From CAWCDJ01 sp963794265 (GTDB lineage: Bacteria > Acidobacteriota > Terriglobia > Bryobacterales > Bryobacteraceae), in the NCBI GenBank assembly GCA_963794265.1, contig CAWCDJ010000007.1, forward strand, positions 186,001 to 250,000: DNA of 64,000 nt. Reading direction: 5' to 3'. Position numbers and translations under genes: made by a program. The notes below the pieces were generated by a model. It was not told where the DNA came from. It saw only the letters and a list, made by a program, of their open reading frames with translations, and did not search any database. Below, one piece after another: positions 34,401 to 41,628 of the stretch. Position 1 is the stretch's first letter, and every line of letters begins with the position of its first letter.

Positions 34401-35546
34401 CAGAATGCGGCCTTCAACGTGGTGGACGTTCCGAACGGAATTTCGAACGCCAACGGCCTGATTCTGTTTACGGGCGACCGCGCCACGATCCAGCACTTCA
34501 GCGGCGACACCGGCGGCGGAAAGATCGAACTCGACGGCTTCGCCGGGTACGGCGGCGGTCCGCTGGTGTTTCACCTGCAGGCCATAGCCAAAGCGGTGCG
34601 GGTGCGCTACCCGGAGGGCGTCAGCACCGTGGCCGACGCCAACCTCCGATTCACCGGGACCAGGGATCGCAGCAATCTCTCCGGCGCCATCACGATTCTG
34701 CGCGCGGGCTTCAACATCCGGTCGGATTTCAGCTCCGTGATCGCGCAATCGGCGGAGCCCGTGCAAACGCCCTCCGCGCGCACCGGACTACTCGGCGGGT
34801 TGAACTTCGACATCCAGATCAACACCTCGCCCGACATTCAATTCGAGAGTTCCCTCACGCAGGACCTCCAGGTGGAAGCCAACCTGCGCCTGCGCGGCAC
34901 CGCCAGCAACCCGGCCCTGGTCGGCCGCGTCAACGTCACGCACGGGCAGGTGATCTTCTACGGCAGCCGCTTCAACGTCAGCCAGGGGTCGATTTCCTTC
35001 TACAACCCATTGCGGGTCGAGCCGGTCTTCGATGTAGACCTCGAAACCAAGGCGCGCGGCATCGACATCACCCTCACGGTGAGCGGGCCGCTGAACAAGC
35101 TGAACCTCACTCCGCGGTCCGATCCGCCGCTGCAATTCAGCGAAATCGTGGCCCTACTGGCCACCGGCCGGACACCCACCTCCGACCCCACGCTGTTGGC
35201 CCAACAGGCCACCGCGCCGAATGCCTGGCAGCAGACCGGGGCGTCGGCGCTGCTCGGCCAGGCGATTGCCAGCCCCGTAGCCGGCCGCCTGCAACGCTTC
35301 TTCGGGGTGAGCAAACTGCGCATCGACCCTACCCTGCCCGGCGTGGAGAACAACCCGCAGGCGCGCCTCACCCTGGAGCAGCAGGTGACCCCCGAGATTA
35401 CGTTCACCTACATCACCAACGTGACCAGCAGCAATCCGCTGGTCATTCGCGTGGAGTGGGACCTGAGCAAGCAATGGTCGGCCGTGGCCTTGCGGGAAGA
35501 GAACGGGGTCTTCGGCCTGGACTTTTATTACCGCACGCGGTTTTAG
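31470..35546 (+). CDS. tamB: TamB/AsmA-like translocation and assembly module protein
   Basis: 1,358 residues; ATG overlaps the upstream stop (ATGA). One N-terminal membrane helix (VMWAGSAVVAALLVAAAAVPLIL) anchors it in the inner membrane. An AsmA-like start (ARIVKAVESATGGRVEIGRFQFEW) is followed by about 1,100 residues of repeating beta-strands, as in bridge-like lipid-transfer proteins, and a TamB C-terminal domain (VNVTHGQVIFYGSRFNVSQGSISF, PPLQFSEIVALLATGR, then GLDFYYRTRF). TamB works with an Omp85 partner and carries phospholipid or assists outer-membrane protein assembly. The adjacent Omp85 gene is the expected partner. Its last four bases overlap the convergent DUF2007 gene. Confidence 0.92.
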   Translation: MTRRRVMWAGSAVVAALLVAAAAVPLILESRWFSDLMRARIVKAVESATGGRVEIGRFQFEWRQLRVRVLNFTLHGTEPAGKPPLFHASEVTVSLKIVAALGRDIDIESLEIGSPRIYLIVSADGATNIPEPGNKRGASHPIETLVNLAIGRFRIASGILEVENRGRTPFDARGQNLNARLSYEAAVPRYLGSLSLRPLELHWPGYTPVQASVDLRLSLERKRIAIESAALASGESRLSLSGAVENLAAPTGKFHYEVHLALPDAAREFRLKGLERGAVEASGEAAWSGGSRYSLSGMLRASGLEYRDSTIHLRDGSLEGALAATPDGIEISNARVAGSYLGALDRLPAAGGIAQAALRNGELTLRGIALRALNGEFRGDAAVRDFDRFSLAGRISGIEAKRAVALYSREPIPWNAEGSGEVSLEGSLRRGKDLELNARLAIGPAGDGAPVHGQINASYDARTGALDLGRSSLSLPASRADFSGVLGRDMRVRLETRDLNDLLPALGASAASIPVTLSAGGSLLFDGVVTGSLEKPLVAGRLAASHFRVSGKDLDSLAGSVTLSPANVRIDNGTARWKSLRARFRGAVALTAWKTTGGSQIFGDGSIQGASLTDVLALADIPQVPLTGTLSGFAQFSGTLENPLASGDFNMLAGVFHGEPFDRFTGRLSYTPGALELSSGVVQSGAILVRAAARFRHPAGHFDSGRIHFEVATNAMAIDRIATLAKARPGLEGAVLVNASGDLDVAPQSGEAGFRLSSLEAEATGDRLQFKRQPLGSAHLVAHTQARVLKASLTANLAASAVHGEGQWELDGDFPGSATVTIANFTFDQLNPWLPASLAGSFSGSADGEIRVSGPVRKPELLQAELRLPKLDIVPPPQSGIPVSLALHNSGPVVATLANSVVNIESARLIGRSTDITVTGKARLKEKNPLDLHVNGRVDLAVLRDLDQNLEGAGIVSTDATVRGEFDRPRITGRMEFQNAAFNVVDVPNGISNANGLILFTGDRATIQHFSGDTGGGKIELDGFAGYGGGPLVFHLQAIAKAVRVRYPEGVSTVADANLRFTGTRDRSNLSGAITILRAGFNIRSDFSSVIAQSAEPVQTPSARTGLLGGLNFDIQINTSPDIQFESSLTQDLQVEANLRLRGTASNPALVGRVNVTHGQVIFYGSRFNVSQGSISFYNPLRVEPVFDVDLETKARGIDITLTVSGPLNKLNLTPRSDPPLQFSEIVALLATGRTPTSDPTLLAQQATAPNAWQQTGASALLGQAIASPVAGRLQRFFGVSKLRIDPTLPGVENNPQARLTLEQQVTPEITFTYITNVTSSNPLVIRVEWDLSKQWSAVALREENGVFGLDFYYRTRF

Positions 35547-35797
35547 GTTTCGTCCAGCGGACTCAGGAGCGGCTCCAGCGCTTCCCTGGCTTCTTCTTCA
35601 CATTCCCTGGGTACGTGGATCCGGACCAGTTTGTGGAGAAAGCCGTCTACCCCCGGAACCAGAGTGGCGATCTCGCCATCCGTATAGAAGCCGATTTCCG
35701 CTTCCTCCAGCAGGCCCTTTGCCATGGCAAGTTGGATGCCGTTATTCGTCTCCAGCACGACAACGGGTTCGAGTTCGGAATCGAAACTGCCAGCCAT
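35543..35797 (-). CDS. DUF2007-type small protein
   Basis: 84 residues from the ATG at 35797, chosen because AGGAGA lies seven bases upstream. The pattern EPVVVLETNNGIQLAMAKGLLEEAEIGFY, then LVRIHVPRECEEEAREAL, is the ferredoxin-like fold of DUF2007 proteins, proposed as signal transducers related to PII; function unproven. Its stop overlaps the stop of the TamB-like gene and its start faces the polysaccharide deacetylase gene. Confidence 0.82.
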   Translation of the reverse strand: MAGSFDSELEPVVVLETNNGIQLAMAKGLLEEAEIGFYTDGEIATLVPGVDGFLHKLVRIHVPRECEEEAREALEPLLSPLDET

Positions 35798-35834
35798 GAG
35801 AGATCTCCTGCCCAAGTGTACCGCCGCGGGCGTT

Positions 35835-35840
35835 TACAAT
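35835..35840 (+). promoter_or_regulatory. Candidate -10 element (TACAAT) for the deacetylase gene
   Basis: TACAAT ends nine bases before the proposed GTG start at 35850, in the spacer after the divergent DUF2007 gene. The -35 is not clear. Confidence 0.35.
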
Positions 35841-35849
35841 GAAACTTAC

Positions 35850-36557
35850 GTGACACCGCTGGCCACTACGGGTATGGCTGCGGCCGGCGCCGCCGGATTC
35901 CTGGCGTGGGCTGTCCGGGGGCGCGCTTCCGCCGTGTTCGGGCCGTCGGTATGGCACGGTCCGCGGGACCGCCCGGTTGTCGCCCTGACTTTCGATGATG
36001 GCCCGAGCGAAGGCACTCCGGCGATTCTCGAGGTTCTCAGCCGCTACGGCGTTCCCGCCACGTTCTTCGAGGTAGGGGCCAATGTGGACCGCATTCCGGA
36101 AATTGCCCGTGCCGTCCGCGAAGCCGGCCACGAGATCGGCAACCACAGCCATTCCCACCCGCTGCTCTGTTTTCGCTCCACGCGCTTCATGGAAAATGAC
36201 CTTCGCCGGGCCCAGGAAAGCATCGCCCGGCATACCGGCAAGGAACCCGCCTGGTTTCGCGCCCCGTTCGGCGTCCGTTGGTTCGGTCTTGGTTCGGCGC
36301 AGCGCCGTTTGGGCCTGGGGGCCGTCATGTGGACTGTAATCGGCTATGATTGGAATCTGGGAGCTGAAGAGGTCGTCGAACGGATCCTCCGCCGCGTCGC
36401 CAAAGGCGCTATCTTGTGTCTGCATGATGGACGCGAGCTCCAGGTCAGGCCCGATACCGGGGTGACTCTGGAGGCCGTTCGGCGCCTGGTACCGACGCTG
36501 CTGGACCAGGGCTACCGGTTCGAGACAATTAGCCGACTATTATGTCCGACGATTTAA
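35850..36557 (+). CDS. NodB-type polysaccharide deacetylase
   Basis: About 235 residues. The start is uncertain: the GTG at 35850, the ATG at 35874 and an ATG at 35796 are all in frame; 35850 fits the nearby -10. A membrane anchor (TTGMAAAGAAGFLAWAV) is followed by the catalytic domain: VVALTFDDGPSEG with the catalytic Asp and metal Asp, GHEIGNHSHSHP with the two metal-binding His, WFRAPFG, and ILCLHDG. It removes N-acetyl groups from an amino-sugar polymer or oligosaccharide in the periplasm. The last 16 bases overlap the acyl carrier protein gene, giving a deacetylase-ACP-ketosynthase operon. Confidence 0.9.
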   Translation: MTPLATTGMAAAGAAGFLAWAVRGRASAVFGPSVWHGPRDRPVVALTFDDGPSEGTPAILEVLSRYGVPATFFEVGANVDRIPEIARAVREAGHEIGNHSHSHPLLCFRSTRFMENDLRRAQESIARHTGKEPAWFRAPFGVRWFGLGSAQRRLGLGAVMWTVIGYDWNLGAEEVVERILRRVAKGAILCLHDGRELQVRPDTGVTLEAVRRLVPTLLDQGYRFETISRLLCPTI

Positions 36558-36805
36558 TCCAACGGGTCTTGAAGGTGATTGCCGCTTCCAAGCGGATTCC
36601 CCTCGAGACCGTCACGATCGAAAGCGATTTCCAGCAGCTTGGAATCGATTCCATGGATGCCGTTGAAATTCTCTTCGCGCTCGAGAACGAATTCGACGTC
36701 AGCATCCCCGACGATGAAGTTCGCCACGTCCGCAACGTAAGGCAGATGTGTGAGGGCGTCGAGAAACTGGTCGCAGCCAAATCCGATCAGGCGGCGAGCC
36801 AGTAG
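36542..36805 (+). CDS. Acyl carrier protein
   Basis: 87 residues. The phosphopantetheine site is Ser37 in LGIDSMDAVEIL, with acidic helix II and the usual four-helix layout (LIQRVLKVIAASKRIP, FALENEFDVSIPDDE). The DSM motif (instead of DSL) is common in specialised ACPs. It overlaps the deacetylase gene by 16 bases and stops two bases before the ketosynthase gene, so it is probably the dedicated carrier for that enzyme (as NodF is to NodE) rather than the housekeeping ACP. Confidence 0.93.
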   Translation: MSDDLIQRVLKVIAASKRIPLETVTIESDFQQLGIDSMDAVEILFALENEFDVSIPDDEVRHVRNVRQMCEGVEKLVAAKSDQAASQ

Positions 36806-36807
36806 CG

Positions 36808-38019
36808 ATGCGGCGCGTCGCGATCACCGGCACCGGTGCTTTTTGCGCCATCGGCCGGAATACCACCGAGTTCGCTGAATCCCTGCGCTGCGGCCGATCC
36901 GGTATCAGCCCGATCGAGTCATCCGACATGAGCCGGGTCCGCTTCCAGAACGGCGCCGAAATCAAGGGGTATTCGCACCAGCCCTATTTTGACGACCGAC
37001 GCGCCGATTTTATCGACCGGTTCGCGCAGTTCGCGGTGATTGCCGCCCGGGAAGCCGTACGGGACGCGGCCGTCGAATGGACTCCGGAACTGCGGGAAAC
37101 CTCCGCCATCATCACCGGCTCGTGCGTCGGCGGCCAGAGTACTGAGGACATCGGCTTCGTCGAGGTCTATAAGTTCGGCCACAACCGCGTCCATCCGCTC
37201 ACCATTCCCAAGACCATGGCCAACGCGGGGGCGAGCCACATTTCCATGGAATTCGGCATCACCGGGCCGAGCTACACCATCTCCACCGCCTGTTCTTCGG
37301 CCGCGCATGCCATCGGCCAGGCCTATTGGATGGTGCGCTCGGGCCAGACCGATCTTGCGCTGACGGGCGGGAGCGAAGCCCCCTTCAGCTTCGGAATCCT
37401 CAAGGCCTGGGAAGCCATGCGGGTGGTCTCGCCGGATACCTGCCGGCCGTTTTCGAGGGACCGGCACGGCATGATTCTGGGCGAAGGATCGGCCATGCTG
37501 GTGCTGGAGCCGCTCGAAGCGGCCGTGGCGCGCGGCGCCACGATTCACGCCGAGATCGTCGGCTTCGGCATGTCGTCCGACGCCTGCCACATCACCCAAC
37601 CGTCGGCGGAAGGCGCGGCACGGGCGATCCGGGCCGCCCTGCGCGACGCCGGCCTCGCGCCCGAGCAGGTCGGGTACATCAACGCGCATGGTACGGCAAC
37701 CCCCGCCAACGATCCCACCGAGACCGCGGCCATCCGCGCGGTGTTTGGCAGCCACGCGGACCGTCTGGCGATCAGTTCCACCAAATCCATGCACGGCCAC
37801 GCGCTCGGCGCGGCGGCGGCACTGGAATGTCTGGCGGCCGCGCTGGCCCTGCGCGACGGCATTCTTCCCCCGACGGCCAATTACAGTGAGCCAGACCCGG
37901 AGTGCGACCTCGACGTGATCCCCAATCATGCCCGGCGGCAGCAGGTCGAGTACGCGCTGTCGAATTCGTTTGCCTTCGGCGGGTTGAACGCGGTGCTGGC
38001 GCTAAGGAAGTACAGCTAG
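36808..38019 (+). CDS. Beta-ketoacyl-ACP synthase (FabF/NodE-like)
   Basis: 403 residues, full length for KAS II. The thiolase-fold triad is Cys162 (STACSSAAHA), His294 (NAHGTATPAND) and His329 (KSMHGHALGAA). N-terminal RRVAITGTGAFCAIGRNT and C-terminal SNSFAFGGLNAVLAL are standard. It condenses malonyl-ACP with an acyl chain in the cytoplasm. Directly downstream of a dedicated ACP and a deacetylase, it resembles NodE, which makes special acyl chains for lipo-chitooligosaccharides. The gene ends 43 bases before a REP-like element. Confidence 0.94.
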   Translation: MRRVAITGTGAFCAIGRNTTEFAESLRCGRSGISPIESSDMSRVRFQNGAEIKGYSHQPYFDDRRADFIDRFAQFAVIAAREAVRDAAVEWTPELRETSAIITGSCVGGQSTEDIGFVEVYKFGHNRVHPLTIPKTMANAGASHISMEFGITGPSYTISTACSSAAHAIGQAYWMVRSGQTDLALTGGSEAPFSFGILKAWEAMRVVSPDTCRPFSRDRHGMILGEGSAMLVLEPLEAAVARGATIHAEIVGFGMSSDACHITQPSAEGAARAIRAALRDAGLAPEQVGYINAHGTATPANDPTETAAIRAVFGSHADRLAISSTKSMHGHALGAAAALECLAAALALRDGILPPTANYSEPDPECDLDVIPNHARRQQVEYALSNSFAFGGLNAVLALRKYS

Positions 38020-38061
38020 TATAGTGCGGCATGCAAAAGGCGTGTTATCCAAAGCCGCTCG

Positions 38062-38130
38062 GCCCGCTCTCTAACGGTCGCGGCTCTGTGAACGCAATGC
38101 CAACAGAGCCGCGACCGTCAGGGAGCGGGC
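38062..38130. repeat. REP-like palindromic element, copy B (most complete)
   Basis: The arms GCCCGCTCTCTAACGGTCGC and GCGACCGTCAGGGAGCGGGC flank CGGCTCTGT/ACAGAGCC, a stem of about 28 bases with a 13-base loop. It lies 43 bases after the ketosynthase stop and has no T-tract. Confidence 0.85.
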
Positions 38131-38198
38131 AGGCATCAGGCTAGTACTCGAGCACTTCCGCAAACAGCGTTCAGAATAATCGGGGTGGTAAACCATAG

Positions 38199-38315
38199 GC
38201 GGTCTCGGCGCTCGACGGCACCACCGAGGGGTTCGGCCAGACCCAGCCCGTCGCCCCCAACGATACCATTCAGGGAAGAACTGAGAACCCCCGGGTGGAG
38301 TTCGTCAAGTTCTGA
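38199..38315 (+). pseudogene. C-terminal remnant of an OmpA-domain protein
   Basis: After an in-frame TAG the frame reads GFGQTQPVAPNDTIQGRTEN, then PRVEFVKF and a stop. This is the usual end of OmpA/MotB peptidoglycan-binding domains (GYGxxxPVAxNxTxxGRxxNRRVE). Only 38 residues remain; no start, signal or upstream part of the domain is present. Confidence 0.65.
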
Positions 38316-38340
38316 AGCTTTCCTGCGCGCCGGGCGTGAA

Positions 38341-39432
38341 TCAATCGCCCGGCACGCGTTCGGCCTTGCGTCCGTAGGACCAGCCCATCTCGGCCAGGGT
38401 TGCGGAGATGCGGCCCCAGTTCGTGCGGACGGTCGAAAGTGCCAGCATCAGCAGGATCACCGCCAGCGCCGCCACCACCGTCTGGGCTACTGTCAGGCTG
38501 CTCTTGAAAAACCACAGCCACCGGCCGTAAACCAGTTCGATGTGCACCCAGTAGACCAACAGCGACGTCGTGCCGAACTGCCGCACCCAACTCCAACCCG
38601 GCCCGGCCGCATAACGCGTCCAGAGGAAGGCGAAAGCCATGATCAGCAGCGTCACCCCCTGCTTGGTCAGGATCTGTGCGGGGCTGTTGAGCCAGTAGTC
38701 GGATTTGTCATAGAGCGAAAACGGCAGGCTGGAAAAATATTGGCAGGTCAGAATGAGCACCCCGCCCAGAATAGCCGCCCACTGCATGACCCGTTCTATG
38801 GTGTCCTGCGGCACGGCGCGGATGATGCTTCCGGCGCTCATGCCGAACGCCAGGTAGGCCGCCCACGGGAAAAAGCTGAAGAAACGGTGGTCGGGAACCA
38901 GGTAATCCCGCAGCAGCCAGGGCAGGTGCGACGTATCCAGTTGCGAGACCAGCGGCGAGGCGAAAGCGATGGCCAGACCGGCGATGGCGCACCAGCGCGC
39001 GCGGTCCACCGTGCGCAGCAGGGCCATCACCGACATCACCGCCATGGCGAACCCCATGCAGTTGAGAATGTCCACCCGGAACAGGTCCGTCCACTGCGCG
39101 GGGAATCCGGACAGGAACATCTGGGTGCGGAAGGCAAACGCCAGGAAAAACAGGTAGCCGCAGCGGCGAAACGCGTGCGAGACGCGCTGCCGCGGCGCCA
39201 TGCCTTTACGCTCGGTGCTGTCCATCAGGAACGAAAGCGTAACACCCGTCAGAAACAAGAAGATGGCCGGGGGCATGCCGCCCGCGAACTGCGAGAAGAC
39301 GTAGGCGCCGCCGGGACGCAGGTCGTTGCGCAGGAAGGAATCGAACACGTGCCCCTGCAACATGATCAGGGCTCCGATTCCGCGCAGCCAGTCGAGGTAT
39401 TGCAGGCGGTATGAGCTGGTTTTGCCGGCCAT
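38341..39432 (-). CDS. Multi-pass membrane acyltransferase (HGSNAT/DUF1624-like)
   Basis: 363 residues with about ten hydrophobic helices. The N-terminus YLDWLRGIGALIMLQGHVFDSF has the Arg and His placed as in heparan-alpha-glucosaminide N-acetyltransferase-like and acyltransferase-3 proteins, which move acyl groups across the inner membrane onto sugars. Late helices carry FGTTSLLVYWVHIELVYGRW, also typical. It starts six bases after the LolA-like gene on the same strand. Because it faces the deacetylase-ACP-ketosynthase operon, a shared role in modifying an amino-sugar glycan is possible, but the genes are convergent rather than in one operon. Confidence 0.82.
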   Translation of the reverse strand: MAGKTSSYRLQYLDWLRGIGALIMLQGHVFDSFLRNDLRPGGAYVFSQFAGGMPPAIFLFLTGVTLSFLMDSTERKGMAPRQRVSHAFRRCGYLFFLAFAFRTQMFLSGFPAQWTDLFRVDILNCMGFAMAVMSVMALLRTVDRARWCAIAGLAIAFASPLVSQLDTSHLPWLLRDYLVPDHRFFSFFPWAAYLAFGMSAGSIIRAVPQDTIERVMQWAAILGGVLILTCQYFSSLPFSLYDKSDYWLNSPAQILTKQGVTLLIMAFAFLWTRYAAGPGWSWVRQFGTTSLLVYWVHIELVYGRWLWFFKSSLTVAQTVVAALAVILLMLALSTVRTNWGRISATLAEMGWSYGRKAERVPGD

Positions 39433-39438
39433 CGCGGG

Positions 39439-40119
39439 TTACTTCTGCGGCCGCTCCCAGCGCGCGTTTTTGGGCACGTCCAGCTTGACGGCCGATTCCG
39501 GCACGTTCATCAGGTGAACATCCGAATACGTGGCCAGCATGTAGTCTCCGCCCGGCTGATACATCTTCTGCTGCAAGGTGATGCCGGACGCGTCGGCGAT
39601 CCACAAATCGATTTTGGTGAAATATGTCGCCACTTCCTTGTCCTTGGGGGTCAACTCGATCCGGGTGGCGTTTTGTCCCGCGGCCTTTTCCGATCCGACC
39701 AGACGAATGCTGTAAAAACTCGTCAACTCTTTCGAAGTGCTTCCGAACGCCAGCGTCATGAGCTTGTCGCGCAGGCTTTTCGCCTTGCCCAATTCGTACT
39801 CCTGTACAACATTCGAATTCGGGTAGTACACCTGCACCTTTCCGCCGCCGATAAACGCCTTCAAGGGGTTCGGCGGCGACTGGATTTCGAATAGCATTTT
39901 TAGGTCCTTCGGGTTGGTGCGCCGGACCAGGATCGTGCCATTCTCTACCGTATCGTCATTGATCACATCCAGGTGCGAAACGCGCCGCATGTTCGCCTTG
40001 AGGCCTTTGAAACCGGCCGCCACGGTATCCATGCGCGCGAACGTGGCCTGGAGCGGATCATCCGCGCCAAACGCCGCCGCGGCGCAGAGAAGAATCAAGA
40101 GGGGACGAAACCGAAACAT
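39439..40119 (-). CDS. LolA-like outer-membrane lipoprotein carrier protein
   Basis: 226 residues from the ATG at 40119; signal peptide MFRFRPLLILLCAAAAFGAD. The mature part has the LolA/LolB pattern: FARMDTVAAGFKGLKANMRRVSHLD, GTILVRRTNPKDLKMLFEI, VQVYYPNSNVVQEYE and ATRIELTPKDKEVATYFTKIDLWI with the closing DVPKNARWE. It would carry lipoproteins or other lipids across the periplasm. An AGGAG lies 13 bases upstream; a longer start at 40146 lacks one. It is between the small membrane protein gene and the acyltransferase gene in a three-gene minus-strand unit. Confidence 0.85.
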   Translation of the reverse strand: MFRFRPLLILLCAAAAFGADDPLQATFARMDTVAAGFKGLKANMRRVSHLDVINDDTVENGTILVRRTNPKDLKMLFEIQSPPNPLKAFIGGGKVQVYYPNSNVVQEYELGKAKSLRDKLMTLAFGSTSKELTSFYSIRLVGSEKAAGQNATRIELTPKDKEVATYFTKIDLWIADASGITLQQKMYQPGGDYMLATYSDVHLMNVPESAVKLDVPKNARWERPQK

Positions 40120-40175
40120 CCGCTGTTTACTACTCCTATCCGTCATACGAATGCTGAATGTGTGGTGGGTACAAC

Positions 40176-40526
40176 CTAGGGCCGGGAGAACGCCATATAT
40201 CCCTGCAACTCGCCTTCGGAGTCGAGAATCGGCTCCACGCGCGTCACCGTCAGACGGCGGTTACTCGTCAGTTTCTGAATCTCCTGGGTCAACCGGCTCA
40301 CGCGCAGGTTTTCCGGAATGTTCGCCAGGGTTTCGGCGTTGACGAAGAACGCGGACGTTCCATTATCGGTGGGCAGCATCGCAATGCTGCTGGGTTTCCA
40401 GATGCGGGGCTGATCGCGGAATAGCTCGCGGGGGGTGAGAAAGATAAAGGCCAGTATAATCCCCACCATGACGTCGTACTGCCACCCCCCGCGCGGATAA
40501 TCCCAGAGGACGAAGCGCTTCAGCAT
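40176..40526 (-). CDS. Small single-helix membrane protein of unknown function
   Basis: 116 residues from the ATG at 40526. The N-terminus MLKRFVLWDYPRGGWQYDVMVG leads into one membrane helix (VMVGIILAFIFLTPREL). The rest is a soluble domain with IWKPSSIAMLPTDNGTSAFFV, LTQEIQKLTSNRRLTVTRVEPI and a hydrophobic end (LQGYMAFSRP). I do not recognise the family. It is first in the unit leading to the LolA-like protein and the acyltransferase, 56 bases before the former. Confidence 0.72.
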   Translation of the reverse strand: MLKRFVLWDYPRGGWQYDVMVGIILAFIFLTPRELFRDQPRIWKPSSIAMLPTDNGTSAFFVNAETLANIPENLRVSRLTQEIQKLTSNRRLTVTRVEPILDSEGELQGYMAFSRP

Positions 40527-40635
40527 GTACAATCTCTATCTTATCAGGTGTCAAAGAAGGGCGATGGCACCCTGAACCACTGTCTCCCAAAACGGGCGAT
40601 TGTGCCCTGCATGCTAGACTTTGGATTGTTCGCGC

Positions 40636-41628
40636 ATGCTCACTTCCGGCAAACCCGCTGGCCATCGGATCCTGGTGGTCCGGCTCGGCGCGATGGGCGA
40701 CATCATTCATACGCTTCCCGCCGCGGCCTCCCTGAAGCATAGCTACCCGGGGTCGGACCTCACGTGGCTGGTGGAACCGAAGTGGGCGCCGCTGCTCGAG
40801 AATAATCCGTTCGTCGACCGCGTGCTGCTGCTCGAGCGCCGTTCGCTGGCCGAACTCTACCGTAGCTGGCGCAAGCTGCGGGCGTTCCCTTACGATTTCG
40901 CGGTGGATTTCCAGGGGCTGATGAAGTCGGCTCTGGCCGCCACCGCCGCCCATCCGTACCGGATTTTCGGTTTCCACCACACGCAGGTGCGGGAACGCGC
41001 CGCGGCCTTTTTTTATTCCGACAAATCGCTCAGCCCGGCTGCCCACGTCGTCGACCGGAACCTGGACCTTGCGGCGTCCGCCGGAGCCACAGCCCTGACG
41101 CGCAGCTTTCCGATCCCCGCGGGCCGGCCGGAAGGCGAACTGCCCGCGGGCGATTTTATCCTGGCGTCGCCGTTCGCCGGATGGCGCTCCAAGCAGTGGC
41201 CGCTCGATTCGTACGGGGCCCTGGCTGCCATGCTCCGCCAGGAATTGCGAATTCCACTGGTCCTGAATTTGCCTCCGGGAGCCGCGTTCCCTTCTTTCGA
41301 GGGAAGCCTGGCGCACCGCTCCGGCCTGTCCGGGCTAATCGATGCCACCCGGAGAGCCACTGCCGTGCTCGGCGTGGACAGCGGCCCCCTGCACCTGGCC
41401 GCGGCACTGGCGAAGCCCGGAGTGGCTCTGTTTGGCCCCACCGACCCGGCGCGCAACGGTCCCTACGGCAACACGGTTCGCGTATTGCGCGCTCCCGGCG
41501 CGGCCACCTCGTACCGGCGCGGCGATATCATCGATCCAAGCATGAAAAGCATCTCTCCAGGAGAAGTATTCGACGCGTTGCGCGCGGTCCTGCGCGAACG
41601 TCTTCCGCACGCCGGGTGCGCCGTCTGA
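40636..41628 (+). CDS. Glycosyltransferase family 9, LPS heptosyltransferase-like
   Basis: 330 residues from the ATG at 40636. HRILVVRLGAMGDIIHTLPAAASLK is the classic GT9 start, with the Gly-Asp-x-Ile loop and the His; LTWLVEPKWAPLLE and FAVDFQGLMKSALAA follow as in WaaC/WaaF. The donor domain has AVLGVDSGPLHLAAALAKPGVALFGPTDPARNGPYG. It moves a sugar, classically heptose, onto the lipid A core on the cytoplasmic face. A TAGACT hexamer lies 15 bases before the ATG. It shares one base with the next gene. Confidence 0.9.
   Translation: MLTSGKPAGHRILVVRLGAMGDIIHTLPAAASLKHSYPGSDLTWLVEPKWAPLLENNPFVDRVLLLERRSLAELYRSWRKLRAFPYDFAVDFQGLMKSALAATAAHPYRIFGFHHTQVRERAAAFFYSDKSLSPAAHVVDRNLDLAASAGATALTRSFPIPAGRPEGELPAGDFILASPFAGWRSKQWPLDSYGALAAMLRQELRIPLVLNLPPGAAFPSFEGSLAHRSGLSGLIDATRRATAVLGVDSGPLHLAAALAKPGVALFGPTDPARNGPYGNTVRVLRAPGAATSYRRGDIIDPSMKSISPGEVFDALRAVLRERLPHAGCAV

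Noticed and set aside
38062..38130. Intrinsic terminator at the REP-like copies
   Set aside because: The stems are long and stable but none of the four copies has a following T-tract, and the same sequence recurs, so a mobile REP-like element fits better. A secondary role in mRNA 3' ends is still possible.
40621..40635. TTG start five codons upstream for the GT9 gene at 40636
   Set aside because: The TTG has no ribosome binding site and adds only MDCSR; the ATG at 40636 fits the usual N-terminus of GT9 proteins.
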